Positions 49,646 through 59,368 are shown, counted from the first letter of the stretch. The stretch: DNA of 64,000 nt from Paenibacillus tyrphae (GCF_027925525.1 NZ_BSDJ01000011.1:1-64000); one strand, 5' to 3'. Notes: generated from the letters alone by a model not told the origin. Program-made: numbers and translations.

Positions 49646-50598
49646 GAGTGATCTTTATGGGCACGCCGGATTTCGCCGTGCCGTCTCTCCAGACGCTGCT
49701 GAACGATAGAAATCTGGAGGTCGTCGGGGTCGTCACGCAGCCGGACCGTCCGGTCGGGCGCAAACGCGTGCTGACGCCGACCCCCGTCAAGGTCGAGGCG
49801 GAGAAGCACGGCTTGCCCGTGCTTCAGCCGGAACGGCTGCGCCGCCCGGAGTCCGTCGAGGAGATCCGCGCTCTGCAGCCGGATCTGATCGTGACGGCCG
49901 CCTTCGGACAAATTTTGCCGAAATCGGTACTCGATCTGCCGAAGCTGGGCTGTATTAATATTCATGCGTCGCTGCTCCCCAAATACCGCGGCGGAGCGCC
50001 GATTCACTACGCCGTGATGAACGGCGACGCCGTCACCGGCGTAACGATCATGTATATGGCGGAAGGCTTGGATACCGGCGACATGATCAGCAAAATCGAG
50101 GTGCCGATCGAGGACAGCGATACGACCGGTACGATGTTCGACAAGCTGAGCTTGGCCGGAGCGAAGCTGCTGGAGCGGACGCTGCCGGATTTGCTGGCGG
50201 GCCGCGTGCAGCCGGAGCCGCAGAACGATGCGGAAGCGGTATATTCGCCGAACATCACCCGCGAGCAGGAACTTATCGATTGGACAAAGCCGGCGGAGCA
50301 GCTGTGGAATCTGGTGCGGGGGCTGCATCCCCGTCCGGGAGCTTACACGCTGTGGAACGGCGAAGTATTGAAAATATGGACGTGCGCCAAGCCCGACGAG
50401 TCGGATCAGGCATCTGAAGGCGTACAGCCGGGTACCGTGCTGGAAGCGGGAGAACGCGGGATCGCCGTCGCTGCCGGACAAGGCGTGCTGAGGATCACGG
50501 AGCTGCAGCCGGCGGGCAAGAAGGCCATGGACGCCGCCGCGTTCGCGCGAAGCGGACAGCTGGCGCCGGGCACCGTGCTTGGGACATCGGACGTTTGA
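49642..50598 (+). CDS. fmt: Methionyl-tRNA formyltransferase
   Basis: A 318-residue enzyme formylating initiator Met-tRNA. The formyltransferase core carries [25 protein letters not shown] near 110, with the catalytic Asn/His/Asp, and a C-terminal tRNA-binding barrel follows. It is translationally coupled to def by a four-base overlap, which pairs addition and removal of the formyl group. Confidence 0.97.
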   Translation: MRVIFMGTPDFAVPSLQTLLNDRNLEVVGVVTQPDRPVGRKRVLTPTPVKVEAEKHGLPVLQPERLRRPESVEEIRALQPDLIVTAAFGQILPKSVLDLPKLGCINIHASLLPKYRGGAPIHYAVMNGDAVTGVTIMYMAEGLDTGDMISKIEVPIEDSDTTGTMFDKLSLAGAKLLERTLPDLLAGRVQPEPQNDAEAVYSPNITREQELIDWTKPAEQLWNLVRGLHPRPGAYTLWNGEVLKIWTCAKPDESDQASEGVQPGTVLEAGERGIAVAAGQGVLRITELQPAGKKAMDAAAFARSGQLAPGTVLGTSDV

Positions 50599-50623
50599 GC
50601 TATAGAAGAAAAGCGGAGGAATT

Positions 50624-52108
50624 ATGAGCGAAACGAATCAACCGTCCTCCGGACGGACCAAGCAGGCGGGGGCGGCAGGAGGCAAACGAACCGACGGTGG
50701 GGCTTCGGGCGGAGCCCGGGGAAGCCGTCACGGGAATGTTCCCAGGGCAAGCAAAGGCCCGGCTCAAGGCTCGGCCAGGGAAGCGGCCCTAGACGTGCTG
50801 GTGCGAATCGAGCAGGACCGTTCATACAGCAATTTGCTGCTCAACCAGACGCTGCAAAAGTACAAGCTGGATAAGCCGGACGCGGGGCTCGCGACCGAAA
50901 TCGTCTACGGAACGGTGCAGCGGCTCGGCACGATCGACTTTTTCCTGGAGCGGTTCGTCAGCAAAGGGCTGGCGAAGCTGCAGCCCTGGGTTCGCAACTT
51001 GCTGCGGTTGAGCTTTTACCAGCTTCACTACTTGGACCGGATTCCGGACCATGCGATCGTCAACGAAGCGGTCAATATCGCGAAGCGGCGGGGCCATCAA
51101 GGCATCTCCGGCATGGTCAACGGCGTGCTGCGCAGCGTGTTCCGCAGCAAAAGCGAGCTTGTCCTGCCTGCCGGGCTGCCGGCCGAGCGGCGCATCGCGC
51201 TTGCGCAGTCGCACCCGGAGTGGCTGGTGCGGCACTGGGTCCGCGAGTTCGGCGAGCAGACGGCCGAGCGGCTCTGCGAGGCGAACAACACGCCGCCGCG
51301 CGTGAGCCTGCGCGCGAATGCGCTGAAGCTCGGCCCGGGCGAGCTGGCCGAGCGGTTTCGGCATGGAGGGCTCGAAGCGGAGCCCTCCGCCGTTGCGCCC
51401 GCCGGCGTGATCGTTCGCGGCGGCGGCAACATGGCCCTCTCGCCGGACTATGCGGCGGGCCTGTATTCGGTCCAGGACGAGAGCTCCATGCTTGTCGCGG
51501 AATGGGTGGACCCGCAGCCGGGCGAGCGGGTGCTGGACTGCTGCGCCGCGCCTGGCGGCAAGACGACGCACCTTGCGGAGAAGATGGGCGACCGCGGCGA
51601 AATCGTCGCTTGCGATGTGCACGAGCATAAGCGAAAGCTCATCGAGGAGCAGGCGGAGCGCCTCGCCCTGCGGTCGATTCGGACGCTGACGGCGGACGCC
51701 CGCCGGCTGGCGGAGCAGTTTGCCCCGGAAAGCTTCGACCGCATCCTGCTCGACGCCCCCTGTTCGGGGCTTGGCGTCATCCGCCGGAAGCCGGATATGA
51801 AGTGGAGCAAAAGCGAAGTGGAGCTAACGGAGATCTGCGATATCCAACGGGAGCTGCTGGAGGCGGTGCATCCGCTGCTTAAACCGGGCGGCGTGCTGGT
51901 GTACAGCACGTGCACGGTGGAGAAGGCCGAGAATGAAGACATGATCCGAGCCTTTTTAGAGCGCCATCCTTCGTTTGCGCCGGACCTGCCCGAAGTGTCG
52001 GAGGCGCTCCAAGAGCGGCTGGACGAGGAGCTTGCCGCGGTGCGGATTATGCCGTACGATTACGGTTCGGACGGCTTTTTCATCGCCCGGCTGCGCAAGC
52101 GAGCATAG
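50624..52108 (+). CDS. rsmB: 16S rRNA (cytosine-967-C5)-methyltransferase
   Basis: A 494-residue RsmB. The NusB-like RNA-binding domain spans about 50-190; the methyltransferase has DCCAAPGGKTTHL near 305, DAPCSGLGVIRRKPD near 375 and STCTVEKAENE near 425, with the two catalytic cysteines of the family. The first 48 residues are a low-complexity Gly/Arg/Ser extension absent from B. subtilis RsmB, probably RNA-binding or a coding expansion. GGAGG precedes the ATG. Confidence 0.94.
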   Translation: MSETNQPSSGRTKQAGAAGGKRTDGGASGGARGSRHGNVPRASKGPAQGSAREAALDVLVRIEQDRSYSNLLLNQTLQKYKLDKPDAGLATEIVYGTVQRLGTIDFFLERFVSKGLAKLQPWVRNLLRLSFYQLHYLDRIPDHAIVNEAVNIAKRRGHQGISGMVNGVLRSVFRSKSELVLPAGLPAERRIALAQSHPEWLVRHWVREFGEQTAERLCEANNTPPRVSLRANALKLGPGELAERFRHGGLEAEPSAVAPAGVIVRGGGNMALSPDYAAGLYSVQDESSMLVAEWVDPQPGERVLDCCAAPGGKTTHLAEKMGDRGEIVACDVHEHKRKLIEEQAERLALRSIRTLTADARRLAEQFAPESFDRILLDAPCSGLGVIRRKPDMKWSKSEVELTEICDIQRELLEAVHPLLKPGGVLVYSTCTVEKAENEDMIRAFLERHPSFAPDLPEVSEALQERLDEELAAVRIMPYDYGSDGFFIARLRKRA

Positions 52109-52136
52109 AACCGCAAAATGTGGTAAAATAAAACGT

Positions 52137-52168
52137 GGCCTTTTCGGCGGATTGTCCCCGAAAGGGCC
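52137..52168 (+). other. Hairpin in the rsmB-rlmN spacer
   Basis: GGCCTTTTCGG pairs with CCGAAAGGGCC (one bulge) in the 84-base spacer; TAAAAT before and TATAGA after may be promoter elements. The role is unclear. Confidence 0.4.
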
Positions 52169-52192
52169 TCACTATAGACTAAACAGGTTGTG

Positions 52193-53287
52193 ATGCATAC
52201 AATGAACGAAATAGAAAGCAGATGGCAGCCGAAAAACGAAAAGCCGTACGTCTACGACTTTACCCTGGAGGATTGGCAGCAGTGGGTCAAGGACAACGGA
52301 GAGGCGGGCTTTCGCGCCGGCCAAATTTTCGATTGGCTGTATGTGAAAAGAGTTTCAAGCTTCGACGAGATGACGAATCTTCCGAAAACGCTCAGGGATC
52401 GGCTTATGGAGCAGTTCGACTTCGTCACGCTCACGGAAGTGGCGCATTACCGTTCGAAGGACGGGACCGTCAAGTTTTTGTTCGAGCTTAGCGACGAGAA
52501 TGCGATCGAAACGGTCATCATGAAGCACAGCTACGGGAACAGTATCTGCGTAACGACGCAGGTTGGCTGCCGGGTCGGCTGTACGTTTTGCGCCTCGACG
52601 CTCGGCGGGTTGAAGCGGAATTTGACGTCCGGCGAGATCATCGCTCAGGTCGTCAAGGCGCAGCAGCTCTTGGACGAAACGCAGGAGCGGGTCAGCAGCA
52701 TCGTCATCATGGGAATCGGCGAGCCGTTCGAGAATTACGACGCGGTGATGAAGTTTCTCAAGGTGATGATCCATCCGAAGGGGCTGAATATCGGCCAGCG
52801 GCACATTACAGTATCGACGAGCGGCATCGTTCCGAACATTTACCGGTTTGCCGACGAGGATACGCAGATCAATCTGGCGATTTCGATCCATGCGCCGAAC
52901 GATGCGCTGCGTTCCAAGCTGATGCCGGTCAACCGCCGGTATCCGTTTGCCGAGCTGATCGAAGCCTGTCAATATTACGTCGCAAAAACCGGACGGCGTA
53001 TTACGTTCGAATACGCGCTGATGGGCGGCGTGAACGATCAGGCCGAGCACGCGGAGGAACTGGCGAAAGTATTAAAAGCATTTCCGATGGCGCACGTGAA
53101 CTTGATTCCGGTCAATTTCGTTTCCGAGCGCGACTATGTGCGTACGCCGCGGAATGATATCTTTACGTTCCAACGCATTCTGGAACGCAACAAAATCAAC
53201 GCCACCATACGCCGGGAGCAGGGCAGTGATATCGCGGCCGCCTGCGGGCAGCTGCGGGCGAAGCATATGGAGTCGGGTGCGAGGTGA
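52193..53287 (+). CDS. rlmN: Dual-specificity 23S rRNA/tRNA adenine-C2 methyltransferase RlmN
   Basis: A 364-residue radical SAM enzyme methylating A2503 of 23S rRNA and A37 of tRNAs. The CxxxCxxC cluster is [10 protein letters not shown] near 125, with [10 protein letters not shown] near 178 and the C-terminal catalytic cysteine segment [16 protein letters not shown] near 345. GTG 52190, ATG 52193 and ATG 52202 are all possible starts; AGG 6 bases ahead favours 52193. Its stop overlaps the upstream GTG of prpC. Confidence 0.95.
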   Translation: MHTMNEIESRWQPKNEKPYVYDFTLEDWQQWVKDNGEAGFRAGQIFDWLYVKRVSSFDEMTNLPKTLRDRLMEQFDFVTLTEVAHYRSKDGTVKFLFELSDENAIETVIMKHSYGNSICVTTQVGCRVGCTFCASTLGGLKRNLTSGEIIAQVVKAQQLLDETQERVSSIVIMGIGEPFENYDAVMKFLKVMIHPKGLNIGQRHITVSTSGIVPNIYRFADEDTQINLAISIHAPNDALRSKLMPVNRRYPFAELIEACQYYVAKTGRRITFEYALMGGVNDQAEHAEELAKVLKAFPMAHVNLIPVNFVSERDYVRTPRNDIFTFQRILERNKINATIRREQGSDIAAACGQLRAKHMESGAR

Positions 53288-53295
53288 AGCAAGCG

Positions 53296-54066
53296 ATGCT
53301 GAGATTGGCTTATCAATCCGATATCGGCCGGGTGCGGGCGGTCAATGAGGACCGCGCGGCCGTTCAAGAAGGCTTGAACGGCTGGACCCTCGCCATTGTC
53401 GCAGACGGCATGGGAGGCCATCAGGCCGGAGATATCGCAAGTCAAATGGCGGTGGAGCTTATCCCGCTGAAGGTGAAGTCCTTGGACCCGAACCGGTCGT
53501 CCGAGGAGAGGCAGCATAAATTGAAAGAAGCGATCGAAGCCGCCAACGATAACATTTTCGAATTTGCGTCCGGACGCGAAAATTACCACGGGATGGGGAC
53601 GACCGTCGTTGCCGTGCTGGCAAACGACGAGCGGGCTGTCGTTGCGCATATCGGCGACAGCCGCGTATACCGGATTCACGACGGGCAGATCGAGCAGTTA
53701 ACGGAGGATCATTCGCTTGTCAACGAGCTGGTCAAAAGCGGCCAAATCACCCGTGAGGAAGCGAGCCACCATCCACGGCGCAACGTTCTGACGCGGGCGC
53801 TCGGCACCGAGCCGACGATCGAGGTGGATGTGCAGGAAATCGGTTGGGGCCCCGGAGACTTGCTGCTGCTGTGCAGCGACGGACTAAGCAGCCTGGTTGA
53901 GCCGGGCCAAATGCTCCAAACCGTGGAGGAGACGGACGGTTTGGAGCGTAAGGTGGACCGCTTGGTCCAGGCTGCGCTGGCTGCCGGGGGCGACGACAAC
54001 GTAACGGTATTGCTGATTGAGAACGGGCCGGGTTCGGCGGTAGATGACGACGGAGAAGCGGGGTGA
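53296..54066 (+). CDS. prpC: PP2C-type Ser/Thr protein phosphatase PrpC
   Basis: A 256-residue metal-dependent phosphatase that reverses PrkC phosphorylation. PP2C motifs are NEDRAAV near 21, ADGMGGHQAGD near 37, GMGTTVVAV near 104, HIGDSRVYR near 121 and DDNVTVLLIE near 240. The ATG at 53296 follows GAGGTG by 9 bases; a GTG at 53284 is the alternative. prkC begins 7 bases after the stop, forming the usual phosphatase-kinase pair. Confidence 0.93.
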   Translation: MLRLAYQSDIGRVRAVNEDRAAVQEGLNGWTLAIVADGMGGHQAGDIASQMAVELIPLKVKSLDPNRSSEERQHKLKEAIEAANDNIFEFASGRENYHGMGTTVVAVLANDERAVVAHIGDSRVYRIHDGQIEQLTEDHSLVNELVKSGQITREEASHHPRRNVLTRALGTEPTIEVDVQEIGWGPGDLLLLCSDGLSSLVEPGQMLQTVEETDGLERKVDRLVQAALAAGGDDNVTVLLIENGPGSAVDDDGEAG

Positions 54067-54073
54067 GGAAGGA

Positions 54074-56278
54074 ATGATCGGTAAGCAGCTTGGAGGACGC
54101 TACGAGATTTTGGGACGCGTCGGCGGCGGCGGAATGGCCATCGTATACAAAGGACTCGATATTTTATTGCATCGGCATGTCGCCGTGAAGGTGCTGCGTC
54201 AGCAGTACGTGCACGACGAAGAATTCATTCAGCGTTTTCGCCGCGAAGCGCAAGCCGCAGCCTCCTTGTCGCATCCGAACGTGGTCAGCATATACGACGT
54301 CGGCCAAGAGGAAGACATCCATTACATCGTGATGGAATACATCGAGGGAACGACCTTGAACGAGCTGATTAAGGAAAGGGCACCGCTGCAGGTGGAGGAA
54401 GCCGTTCATATTGCGGGCCAGATTTGCGACGCTCTCGATCACGCGCATCATAATCAAATTATTCATCGCGATATTAAGCCTCACAACATTTTGATCGGCA
54501 AAAACGGCCGCGTCAAAGTGACCGACTTCGGGATCGCCCGCGCCGTCACTTCTTCCACGATTACGCAAACCGGCTCCGTCGTCGGCTCGGTTCATTATTT
54601 TTCGCCCGAGCATGCCAAAGGAACGCCGACCGGCGAGCAATCGGACTTGTACTCTCTCGGGATTGTCATGTACCAGATGCTGACTGGCCGGCTGCCGTTT
54701 CTCGGCGAAAGTCCGATCAGTGTAGCATTGAAACATTTGCAGGAGGATGTCGAAGAACCGCGCAAGGTGAATCCGCTCATCCCGCAAAGCGTGGAAAACA
54801 TCATTCTGCGCGCGATGCGCAAAAGCACGTCCGAGCGGTACCGTTCGGCCAAAGACATGCTGAGCGACCTCGAGTCGTGCCTGCTGCCGCACCGTCGCAA
54901 CGAGCCGAAAGTCAACTTTATGGACGACGATGAGCTGGATGAGGAAAAGACACGGGTCATGCCCGCGCTGCGGCCGGGACAATACGCTGTTGTGGATGAC
55001 GACGACGATCCGCAGCCCCGCGCGAAGGAAACGGCGCCGCCTGAGACGAAGAAAAAGGGCTGGGTCAAGCCGTTGGTCTGGTTCGTTGTGCTCATGGCGC
55101 TCGTCGGCGGTATGTGGTATGCGGTCCAGTACGTGCAGCAGAAATTGGCAGTACAGCGGGTCGATATCCCAAATGTGGTGGATAAGCCGCTTGCTGAAGC
55201 AACGAAGATTTTAGAGGACAACAAGCTTCGGGTGGAAGTGGAGCGCCAGAATGATGAGGCGAAGCCGAAAGATATCGTCATTCGGCAGAGCCAGTCGAAT
55301 ATGCAGGTTAATGCGGGTGCGACGATCAAGCTGACTGTCAGCGATGGGCCCGAAAGTAAAAAAATGCCCGATGTTACCAAGCTGAAGCTGGCGGATGCCA
55401 AAACAAAGCTGATCTCTCTTGGCTTCAAGTCGGAAAATATAAAGATCGATCAAAAGTTTCTGGAAGCCGAGCCGGAAACGGTGACGTCTCAAAAGCCTGC
55501 GGTGAATGAGGAGTACACGTTGCCGGGCGATGTTAAGGTCGAGCTTACCGTTAGCAAAGGACGAGAAACGTTCAAAATGCCGAACCTGATCGGCAAAACG
55601 GAAAACGAAGCCAAATCGATCCTTAGCGAAAAAAATCTGAAGCTTTCCAAGGACGGGATTGTCCGCCAGCCGAGCTACAAGCAGAGCAAGGGGCGTGTGA
55701 CGAAGCAATTTCCGTTCGAGCCGGACGACGACGTAACGCCGGGTACGGAAATTACGCTGACCGTCAGCTCGGGCCTTCCGCCGGAAGCGGGACAGATGAC
55801 CGTACCGGTGCAAATTAAGCCGACCAAGGAAGGGCAGGCGGGTACGGCTAAAGTCATTCTGAGCGATGCGGCGGTCGAAAATTCGGAATACCAGAAGCTT
55901 ACGAACGTGACCAAGACGGAAACGCTTGAGGTGAAGCTGGTCGTCTCGCCGGATAAAGATGCGACGATCCAGATTCGCGGGGATAACATTCAGAATGATT
56001 CGATTACGATCACCTATAAGGATTATCAGGATCAAAAAGGCGGCAAGACTCAGTCTCAGTCGAACGGTACCGGTACGCCATCGAATGCTGGCACCGGGAC
56101 GAACGGCGGCGGCAAGACCGAGCCACCGGCAACTCCGGCTTCCGGCACGGGGGCCGAGAGCGGCAAGCAGACGCAGCAGGGAATCGGCGGAACGACGACG
56201 ACGCCGACCGGGCAGAACGGAGGCGCAGCAACGCCTCCGGCCGGGAATACGACGGGCACAGGAGGCAAGAATCCATAA
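54074..56278 (+). CDS. prkC: PASTA-domain Ser/Thr protein kinase PrkC
   Basis: A 734-residue eukaryotic-type kinase. Kinase domain about 10-270 with GRVGGGGMAIVYKG, the catalytic loop HRDIKPHNILI near 135, and DFGIARA near 156. A juxtamembrane acidic linker, one membrane segment near 335-357 (WFVVLMALVGGMWYAVQYV) and three PASTA repeats (about 365-580) follow. These repeats sense muropeptides or lipid II at the wall in Bacillus, linked to germination and growth. After a further beta-rich stretch come about 70 residues of Gly/Thr/Asn/Pro-rich tail, unusual for the family. The last base overlaps the rsgA start. Confidence 0.95.
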   Translation: MIGKQLGGRYEILGRVGGGGMAIVYKGLDILLHRHVAVKVLRQQYVHDEEFIQRFRREAQAAASLSHPNVVSIYDVGQEEDIHYIVMEYIEGTTLNELIKERAPLQVEEAVHIAGQICDALDHAHHNQIIHRDIKPHNILIGKNGRVKVTDFGIARAVTSSTITQTGSVVGSVHYFSPEHAKGTPTGEQSDLYSLGIVMYQMLTGRLPFLGESPISVALKHLQEDVEEPRKVNPLIPQSVENIILRAMRKSTSERYRSAKDMLSDLESCLLPHRRNEPKVNFMDDDELDEEKTRVMPALRPGQYAVVDDDDDPQPRAKETAPPETKKKGWVKPLVWFVVLMALVGGMWYAVQYVQQKLAVQRVDIPNVVDKPLAEATKILEDNKLRVEVERQNDEAKPKDIVIRQSQSNMQVNAGATIKLTVSDGPESKKMPDVTKLKLADAKTKLISLGFKSENIKIDQKFLEAEPETVTSQKPAVNEEYTLPGDVKVELTVSKGRETFKMPNLIGKTENEAKSILSEKNLKLSKDGIVRQPSYKQSKGRVTKQFPFEPDDDVTPGTEITLTVSSGLPPEAGQMTVPVQIKPTKEGQAGTAKVILSDAAVENSEYQKLTNVTKTETLEVKLVVSPDKDATIQIRGDNIQNDSITITYKDYQDQKGGKTQSQSNGTGTPSNAGTGTNGGGKTEPPATPASGTGAESGKQTQQGIGGTTTTPTGQNGGAATPPAGNTTGTGGKNP

Positions 56279-57189
56279 TGCCAACCGGGTTAATCGTGAA
56301 GGCGCTAAGCGGATATTATTACGTGCTTGCCGACGACGCGCAGACGACTGAAGCGGTGCAATGCCGGGCGCGGGGGATTTTCAAGAAGCGCGGCATCTCG
56401 CCGCTTGTCGGCGACCGCGTGGTGTACGGGCTGACGGAGAACGGGGAAGGAACGGTCGACGAAATTCTTCCCCGCTCCTCCGAGCTGATCCGGCCGCCGG
56501 TGGCAAATATCGATTTGGCTGTACTGGTGTTCTCGGTAACCGAGCCGGCGCTTAATTTGCCACTGCTGGACAAGTTTCTCGTACATACGGAAAGCGCCGG
56601 ACTCGATACGCTGATCTGCTTGACCAAGCATGATCTCATGTCCGAAGGAAGCTCGCCTGACGGCGTTTCCGGGAAATTGGCGCCGGTGATCCGGCTCTAC
56701 GAGTCGATCGGCTATCCGGTGCTTGTAACAAGCTCCAAGGAAGGCGTCGGCGTGAGCGAAGTATACGACCGGCTTGCGGGCCGCATCGGGGTGGTTGCGG
56801 GACAGTCCGGCGTCGGGAAGTCGTCGTTGCTCAATGCTATGGTGCCGGGGCTGTCGCTCGAAACGAACGAAATCAGCATGAAGCTCGGCCGGGGCAAGCA
56901 TACGACGCGCCACGTCGAGCTGATCCGGCTGCAGAACGGCGGACTTATCGCCGATACGCCGGGCTTTAGCCAGCTCGATTTTTTGCAGGTGGATGCGGAA
57001 GGGCTCAGCGGGGCTTTTCGGGAATTCGCGCCTTATGCCGCAGCGTGCCGCTTCCGCGGCTGCTTGCATCTGCACGAACCGGGCTGCAAGGTTCAGGAGG
57101 CCAAAGAAGCGGGCCATATCGCCGCATCAAGGTACGACCATTACATTCAATTTTTGAACGAGATCAAAGACAAAAAAAGGAGGTACTGA
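56278..57189 (+). CDS. rsgA: Ribosome small-subunit-dependent GTPase A
   Basis: A 303-residue circularly permuted GTPase aiding 30S maturation. OB domain at the N-terminus, then LTKHD (G4) near 118, [18 protein letters not shown] (G1) near 172, DTPGFSQ (G3) near 228, and a zinc knuckle [14 protein letters not shown] near 258. The ATG shares one base with the stop of prkC. Confidence 0.96.
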   Translation: MPTGLIVKALSGYYYVLADDAQTTEAVQCRARGIFKKRGISPLVGDRVVYGLTENGEGTVDEILPRSSELIRPPVANIDLAVLVFSVTEPALNLPLLDKFLVHTESAGLDTLICLTKHDLMSEGSSPDGVSGKLAPVIRLYESIGYPVLVTSSKEGVGVSEVYDRLAGRIGVVAGQSGVGKSSLLNAMVPGLSLETNEISMKLGRGKHTTRHVELIRLQNGGLIADTPGFSQLDFLQVDAEGLSGAFREFAPYAAACRFRGCLHLHEPGCKVQEAKEAGHIAASRYDHYIQFLNEIKDKKRRY

Positions 57190-57190
57190 G

Positions 57191-57859
57191 ATGCTGCGTA
57201 TCGCTCCTTCGATCTTATCCGCGAACTTTGCCAAGCTGGGCGAAGAAATTGCCGACGTCGAGCGCGGCGGGGCCGATTGGATTCACGTCGACGTGATGGA
57301 CGGACATTTCGTGCCGAATATTACAATCGGACCGCTGGTGGTGGAGGCGATCCGTCCGATAACGAAATTGCCGCTCGACGTGCATCTGATGATCGAGCAG
57401 CCGGACCGCTACATCGCCTCGTTCGTTCAGGCCGGCGCTGACCTTATATCGGTTCATGCCGAGGCATGCGTCCATCTGCACCGAACACTTCACTATATTA
57501 AGGAGCAGGGCGTGAAGGCCGGCGTCGTGCTGAATCCGGCCACTTCGCTCCATGCCCTGGAGTATGTGCTTGAAGAAGGTCTGCTCGACTACGTGCTGCT
57601 GATGACGGTTAACCCCGGCTTCGGCGGGCAAAAGTTTATCTCCGCGGTGCTGCCCAAAATCGCCGGGCTTCGTCGCATGCTGGACGAGCGCGGGCTTCAG
57701 CACGTGGACATCGAGGTTGACGGAGGCGTCAATACCGAGACGGCCAAGCTCGTTGCCGAAGCGGGCGCCAATGTGCTCGTCGCCGGGAATGCGGTGTTCA
57801 ACCGGCCGGACCGTGCCGAGGCAATCCGCGCGATCCGGGAAGCCGGGAGCGGCCGGTAA
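57191..57859 (+). CDS. rpe: Ribulose-phosphate 3-epimerase
   Basis: A 222-residue TIM-barrel metal enzyme of the pentose phosphate pathway. Motifs are [15 protein letters not shown] at the start, [17 protein letters not shown] near 32, [10 protein letters not shown] near 65, [12 protein letters not shown] near 138 and [12 protein letters not shown] near 177. AAAGGAGG lies 7 bases before the ATG, at the end of rsgA. Confidence 0.97.
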   Translation: MLRIAPSILSANFAKLGEEIADVERGGADWIHVDVMDGHFVPNITIGPLVVEAIRPITKLPLDVHLMIEQPDRYIASFVQAGADLISVHAEACVHLHRTLHYIKEQGVKAGVVLNPATSLHALEYVLEEGLLDYVLLMTVNPGFGGQKFISAVLPKIAGLRRMLDERGLQHVDIEVDGGVNTETAKLVAEAGANVLVAGNAVFNRPDRAEAIRAIREAGSGR

Positions 57860-58111
57860 ATGCGGGCGCTTCAAATTGTTGCCTTCTGTTTACTATGCGC
57901 TGCCCTGCTGTTTGTGTTTTCCATTATCGACGGCGTGGTGAAGTTTGCTTTTTCGCTAGGGGCGCTATATGTCGGTATCCAGTTTTTTAAGCGATTCGAG
58001 ACGCGCGGCCCGCGCATTGCATTCGTTTTGACCACGATCTTATTCTATTTTATTTATACGGTGTTTTACGCGCTGTATTTGGCTGTTCAGCAGCAGCAGG
58101 CTGCGGTTTGA
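57860..58111 (+). CDS. Small membrane protein of unknown family
   Basis: An 83-residue protein with two to three hydrophobic segments (residues about 5-22, 28-45 and 55-78). The ATG follows the rpe stop with no gap, so it is translationally coupled to rpe. In B. subtilis the corresponding place holds thiN; this is unrelated to thiamine pyrophosphokinase. No family was recognised. A terminator follows at 58168. Confidence 0.75.
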   Translation: MRALQIVAFCLLCAALLFVFSIIDGVVKFAFSLGALYVGIQFFKRFETRGPRIAFVLTTILFYFIYTVFYALYLAVQQQQAAV

Positions 58112-58167
58112 GAAAAAAGACAGAGCCCGGACGTGCATAACCGGCCCGGGATTCGCATACACATGGT

Positions 58168-58214
58168 TACAAAAGTACGGCTTCCGGCTTTTGTAGCCTT
58201 TTTTGTTTTTTCGG
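58168..58214 (+). terminator. Terminator of the priA-rpe transcript
   Basis: TACAAAAG and CTTTTGTA arms with a GTACGG/CCGG inner stem, then TTTTTTGTTTTTT. The interval 58112-58363 otherwise holds only the spoVM promoter region and two small hairpins. Confidence 0.8.
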
Positions 58215-58298
58215 TGCCTGGAATTTGCATGGCACGTTTTGGGTAGCAGCGGAATATACTTTTAACGAGGTGGTTTGCTGCGCGCATGGCTCGAGGTC

Positions 58299-58346
58299 GG
58301 CTTTGCGTCGCAAAGCCAAGCGATGCTGACTTTGCTGCGCAAAGTC
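58299..58346 (+). other. Twin hairpins in the spoVM leader
   Basis: GGCTTTGC GTC GCAAAGCC (58299-58317) and GACTTTGC TGC GCAAAGTC (58328-58346) are two perfect 8-bp stems of near-identical sequence. They stand immediately before the spoVM ribosome site GGAGGGAGG. Confidence 0.6.
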
Positions 58347-58363
58347 TGGAGGGAGGGTGCAAA

Positions 58364-58444
58364 ATGAAATTTTACACAATCAAGCTTCCGAAGTTTTTGG
58401 GTGGGTTTGTGAAAGCCGTACTTAATACATTTAGCAAAAACTGA
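58364..58444 (+). CDS. spoVM: SpoVM, spore coat anchoring peptide
   Basis: A 26-residue peptide beginning MKFYTIKLPKFLGG, which matches B. subtilis SpoVM almost exactly over its first 14 residues; it ends TFSKN. It folds as an amphipathic helix that recognises the positively curved forespore membrane and anchors SpoIVA. It is preceded by GGAGGGAGG 7 bases before the ATG. It lies where spoVM lies in B. subtilis, between rpe and rpmB. A sigma-E promoter is expected, but I found only a weak GGAATATACT near 58251. Confidence 0.95.
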   Translation: MKFYTIKLPKFLGGFVKAVLNTFSKN

Positions 58445-58582
58445 AGGTACGCTCGTCCATACTTGGGCGCCGGCTGCCGGGCCAGGGCAGGCGCTACACC
58501 CGAAATCAACGGCTCAGCCGTCCTTGTCTTGCAAGACAAGCGCGTTTGTCAAGGTTGATGGGAATTTATGCTTATCAACTAA
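58445..58582. other. Structured intergenic stretch behind spoVM
   Basis: Contains an 18-base perfect palindrome CTTGTCTTGCAAGACAAG (58523-58540) nested within ATCAAC (58505) / GTTGAT (58554), plus GC-rich GGCGCCGGCTGCCGGGCC. No reading frame was seen. It may be the spoVM 3' end or a small structured RNA. Confidence 0.35.
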
Positions 58583-58609
58583 AAAAAGCACCTGAGCCAG
58601 GTGCTTTTT
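58583..58609. terminator. rpmB terminator (bidirectional)
   Basis: AAAAAGCACCTG AGC CAGGTGCTTTTT is a perfect 12-bp stem on a 3-base loop; it ends the minus-strand rpmB and can also stop spoVM transcription. Confidence 0.85.
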
Positions 58610-58624
58610 GTCTGCGGATGCAGA

Positions 58625-58813
58625 TTACACGCGAGTTACTTTTCCGGATTTCAGAGCTTTTGTGCTCACCCAAACGCGTTTCGGTTTGCCGTCGACCAGA
58701 ATGCGAACCTTTTGAACGTTGACACCCCAAGTGCGTTTCGCTTTGTTGTTCGCGTGGGATACATGGTTACCGGTACCCGGGCCTTTACCTGTGATAAAAC
58801 ATTTGCGGGACAT
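58625..58813 (-). CDS. rpmB: 50S ribosomal protein L28
   Basis: A 62-residue L28, the usual length for Bacillota: [29 protein letters not shown], split by the typical [13 protein letters not shown]. It is on the opposite strand to its cluster, as in B. subtilis. AGGAGGTG precedes the ATG. Confidence 0.97.
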   Translation of the reverse strand: MSRKCFITGKGPGTGNHVSHANNKAKRTWGVNVQKVRILVDGKPKRVWVSTKALKSGKVTRV

Positions 58814-58860
58814 TGATTACACCTCCTTAAAGCATACACGCTTCAAAAACACACTTAAAC

Positions 58861-58890
58861 ATCATATCACAGCGGCCTAAAGGCCGTCAA
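58861..58890 (-). promoter_or_regulatory. rpmB promoter
   Basis: On the minus strand TTGACG (58885-58890) is followed after 18 bases by TATGAT (58861-58866), preceded by TG to give an extended -10. The spacer includes a GGCCTTTAGGCC palindrome. Confidence 0.7.
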
Positions 58891-58953
58891 CGCAGCTTCT
58901 TCGTTTTCTTCCCCTGCGGCCTGAGTTTTATTTATTTCTTGCGGCGAATATAG

Positions 58954-58959
58954 TACAAT
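58954..58959 (+). promoter_or_regulatory. Probable -10 of the yloU-fakA transcript
   Basis: TACAAT with TTTATT 17 bases upstream (58931-58936). Confidence 0.4.
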
Positions 58960-59005
58960 GATTCGTAGTCCATGCTAATTATGGAATCGAAGGAGCTGTA
59001 TGGAG

Positions 59006-59368
59006 ATGACAATCGAACTGGCTTCAGAATATGGAAAAATCTACGTTACGGACGAAGTAATCGCTGTACTTGCGGGTTCGGCGGCGCTGGACTGCTACGG
59101 ACTTGTCGGGATGGCTTCGCGCAATCAACTCAAGGACGGTATTGCCGAACTGCTGCGCCGGGACAATTTGCGCCGGGGGGTCGAGGTTCACCGCGACGAG
59201 CAGGATGTCCTGACCATTGATTTATATATCGTCGTCAGCTATGGTACGAAAATTTCGGTCGTTGCGCATAACGTGCAGAGCAAAGTCAAATACATGCTCG
59301 GGGAAGTGGCGGGCCTGCAAGTGGCTAACGTGAACATTTTTGTCCAAGGTGTGAGGATTGCGGAATGA
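59006..59368 (+). CDS. yloU: Asp23/Gls24 family protein YloU
   Basis: A 120-residue protein very close to B. subtilis YloU: MTIELASEYGKIYVTDEVIAVLAGSAALDCYGLVGM (first third) and VSYGTKISVVAHNVQSKVKY (about 73-92). Function is poorly defined; the family acts at membranes or in lipid homeostasis. The family start favours ATG 59006; ATG 59000 is the alternative with AAGGAG at 58990. It heads a unit with fakA, degV and recG. Confidence 0.9.
   Translation: MTIELASEYGKIYVTDEVIAVLAGSAALDCYGLVGMASRNQLKDGIAELLRRDNLRRGVEVHRDEQDVLTIDLYIVVSYGTKISVVAHNVQSKVKYMLGEVAGLQVANVNIFVQGVRIAE

Noticed and set aside
33954..58609. Identical AAGCACCTG stem in the terminators near 33960 and 58583
   Set aside because: Short stems recur by chance among terminators, and the flanks and loops differ.
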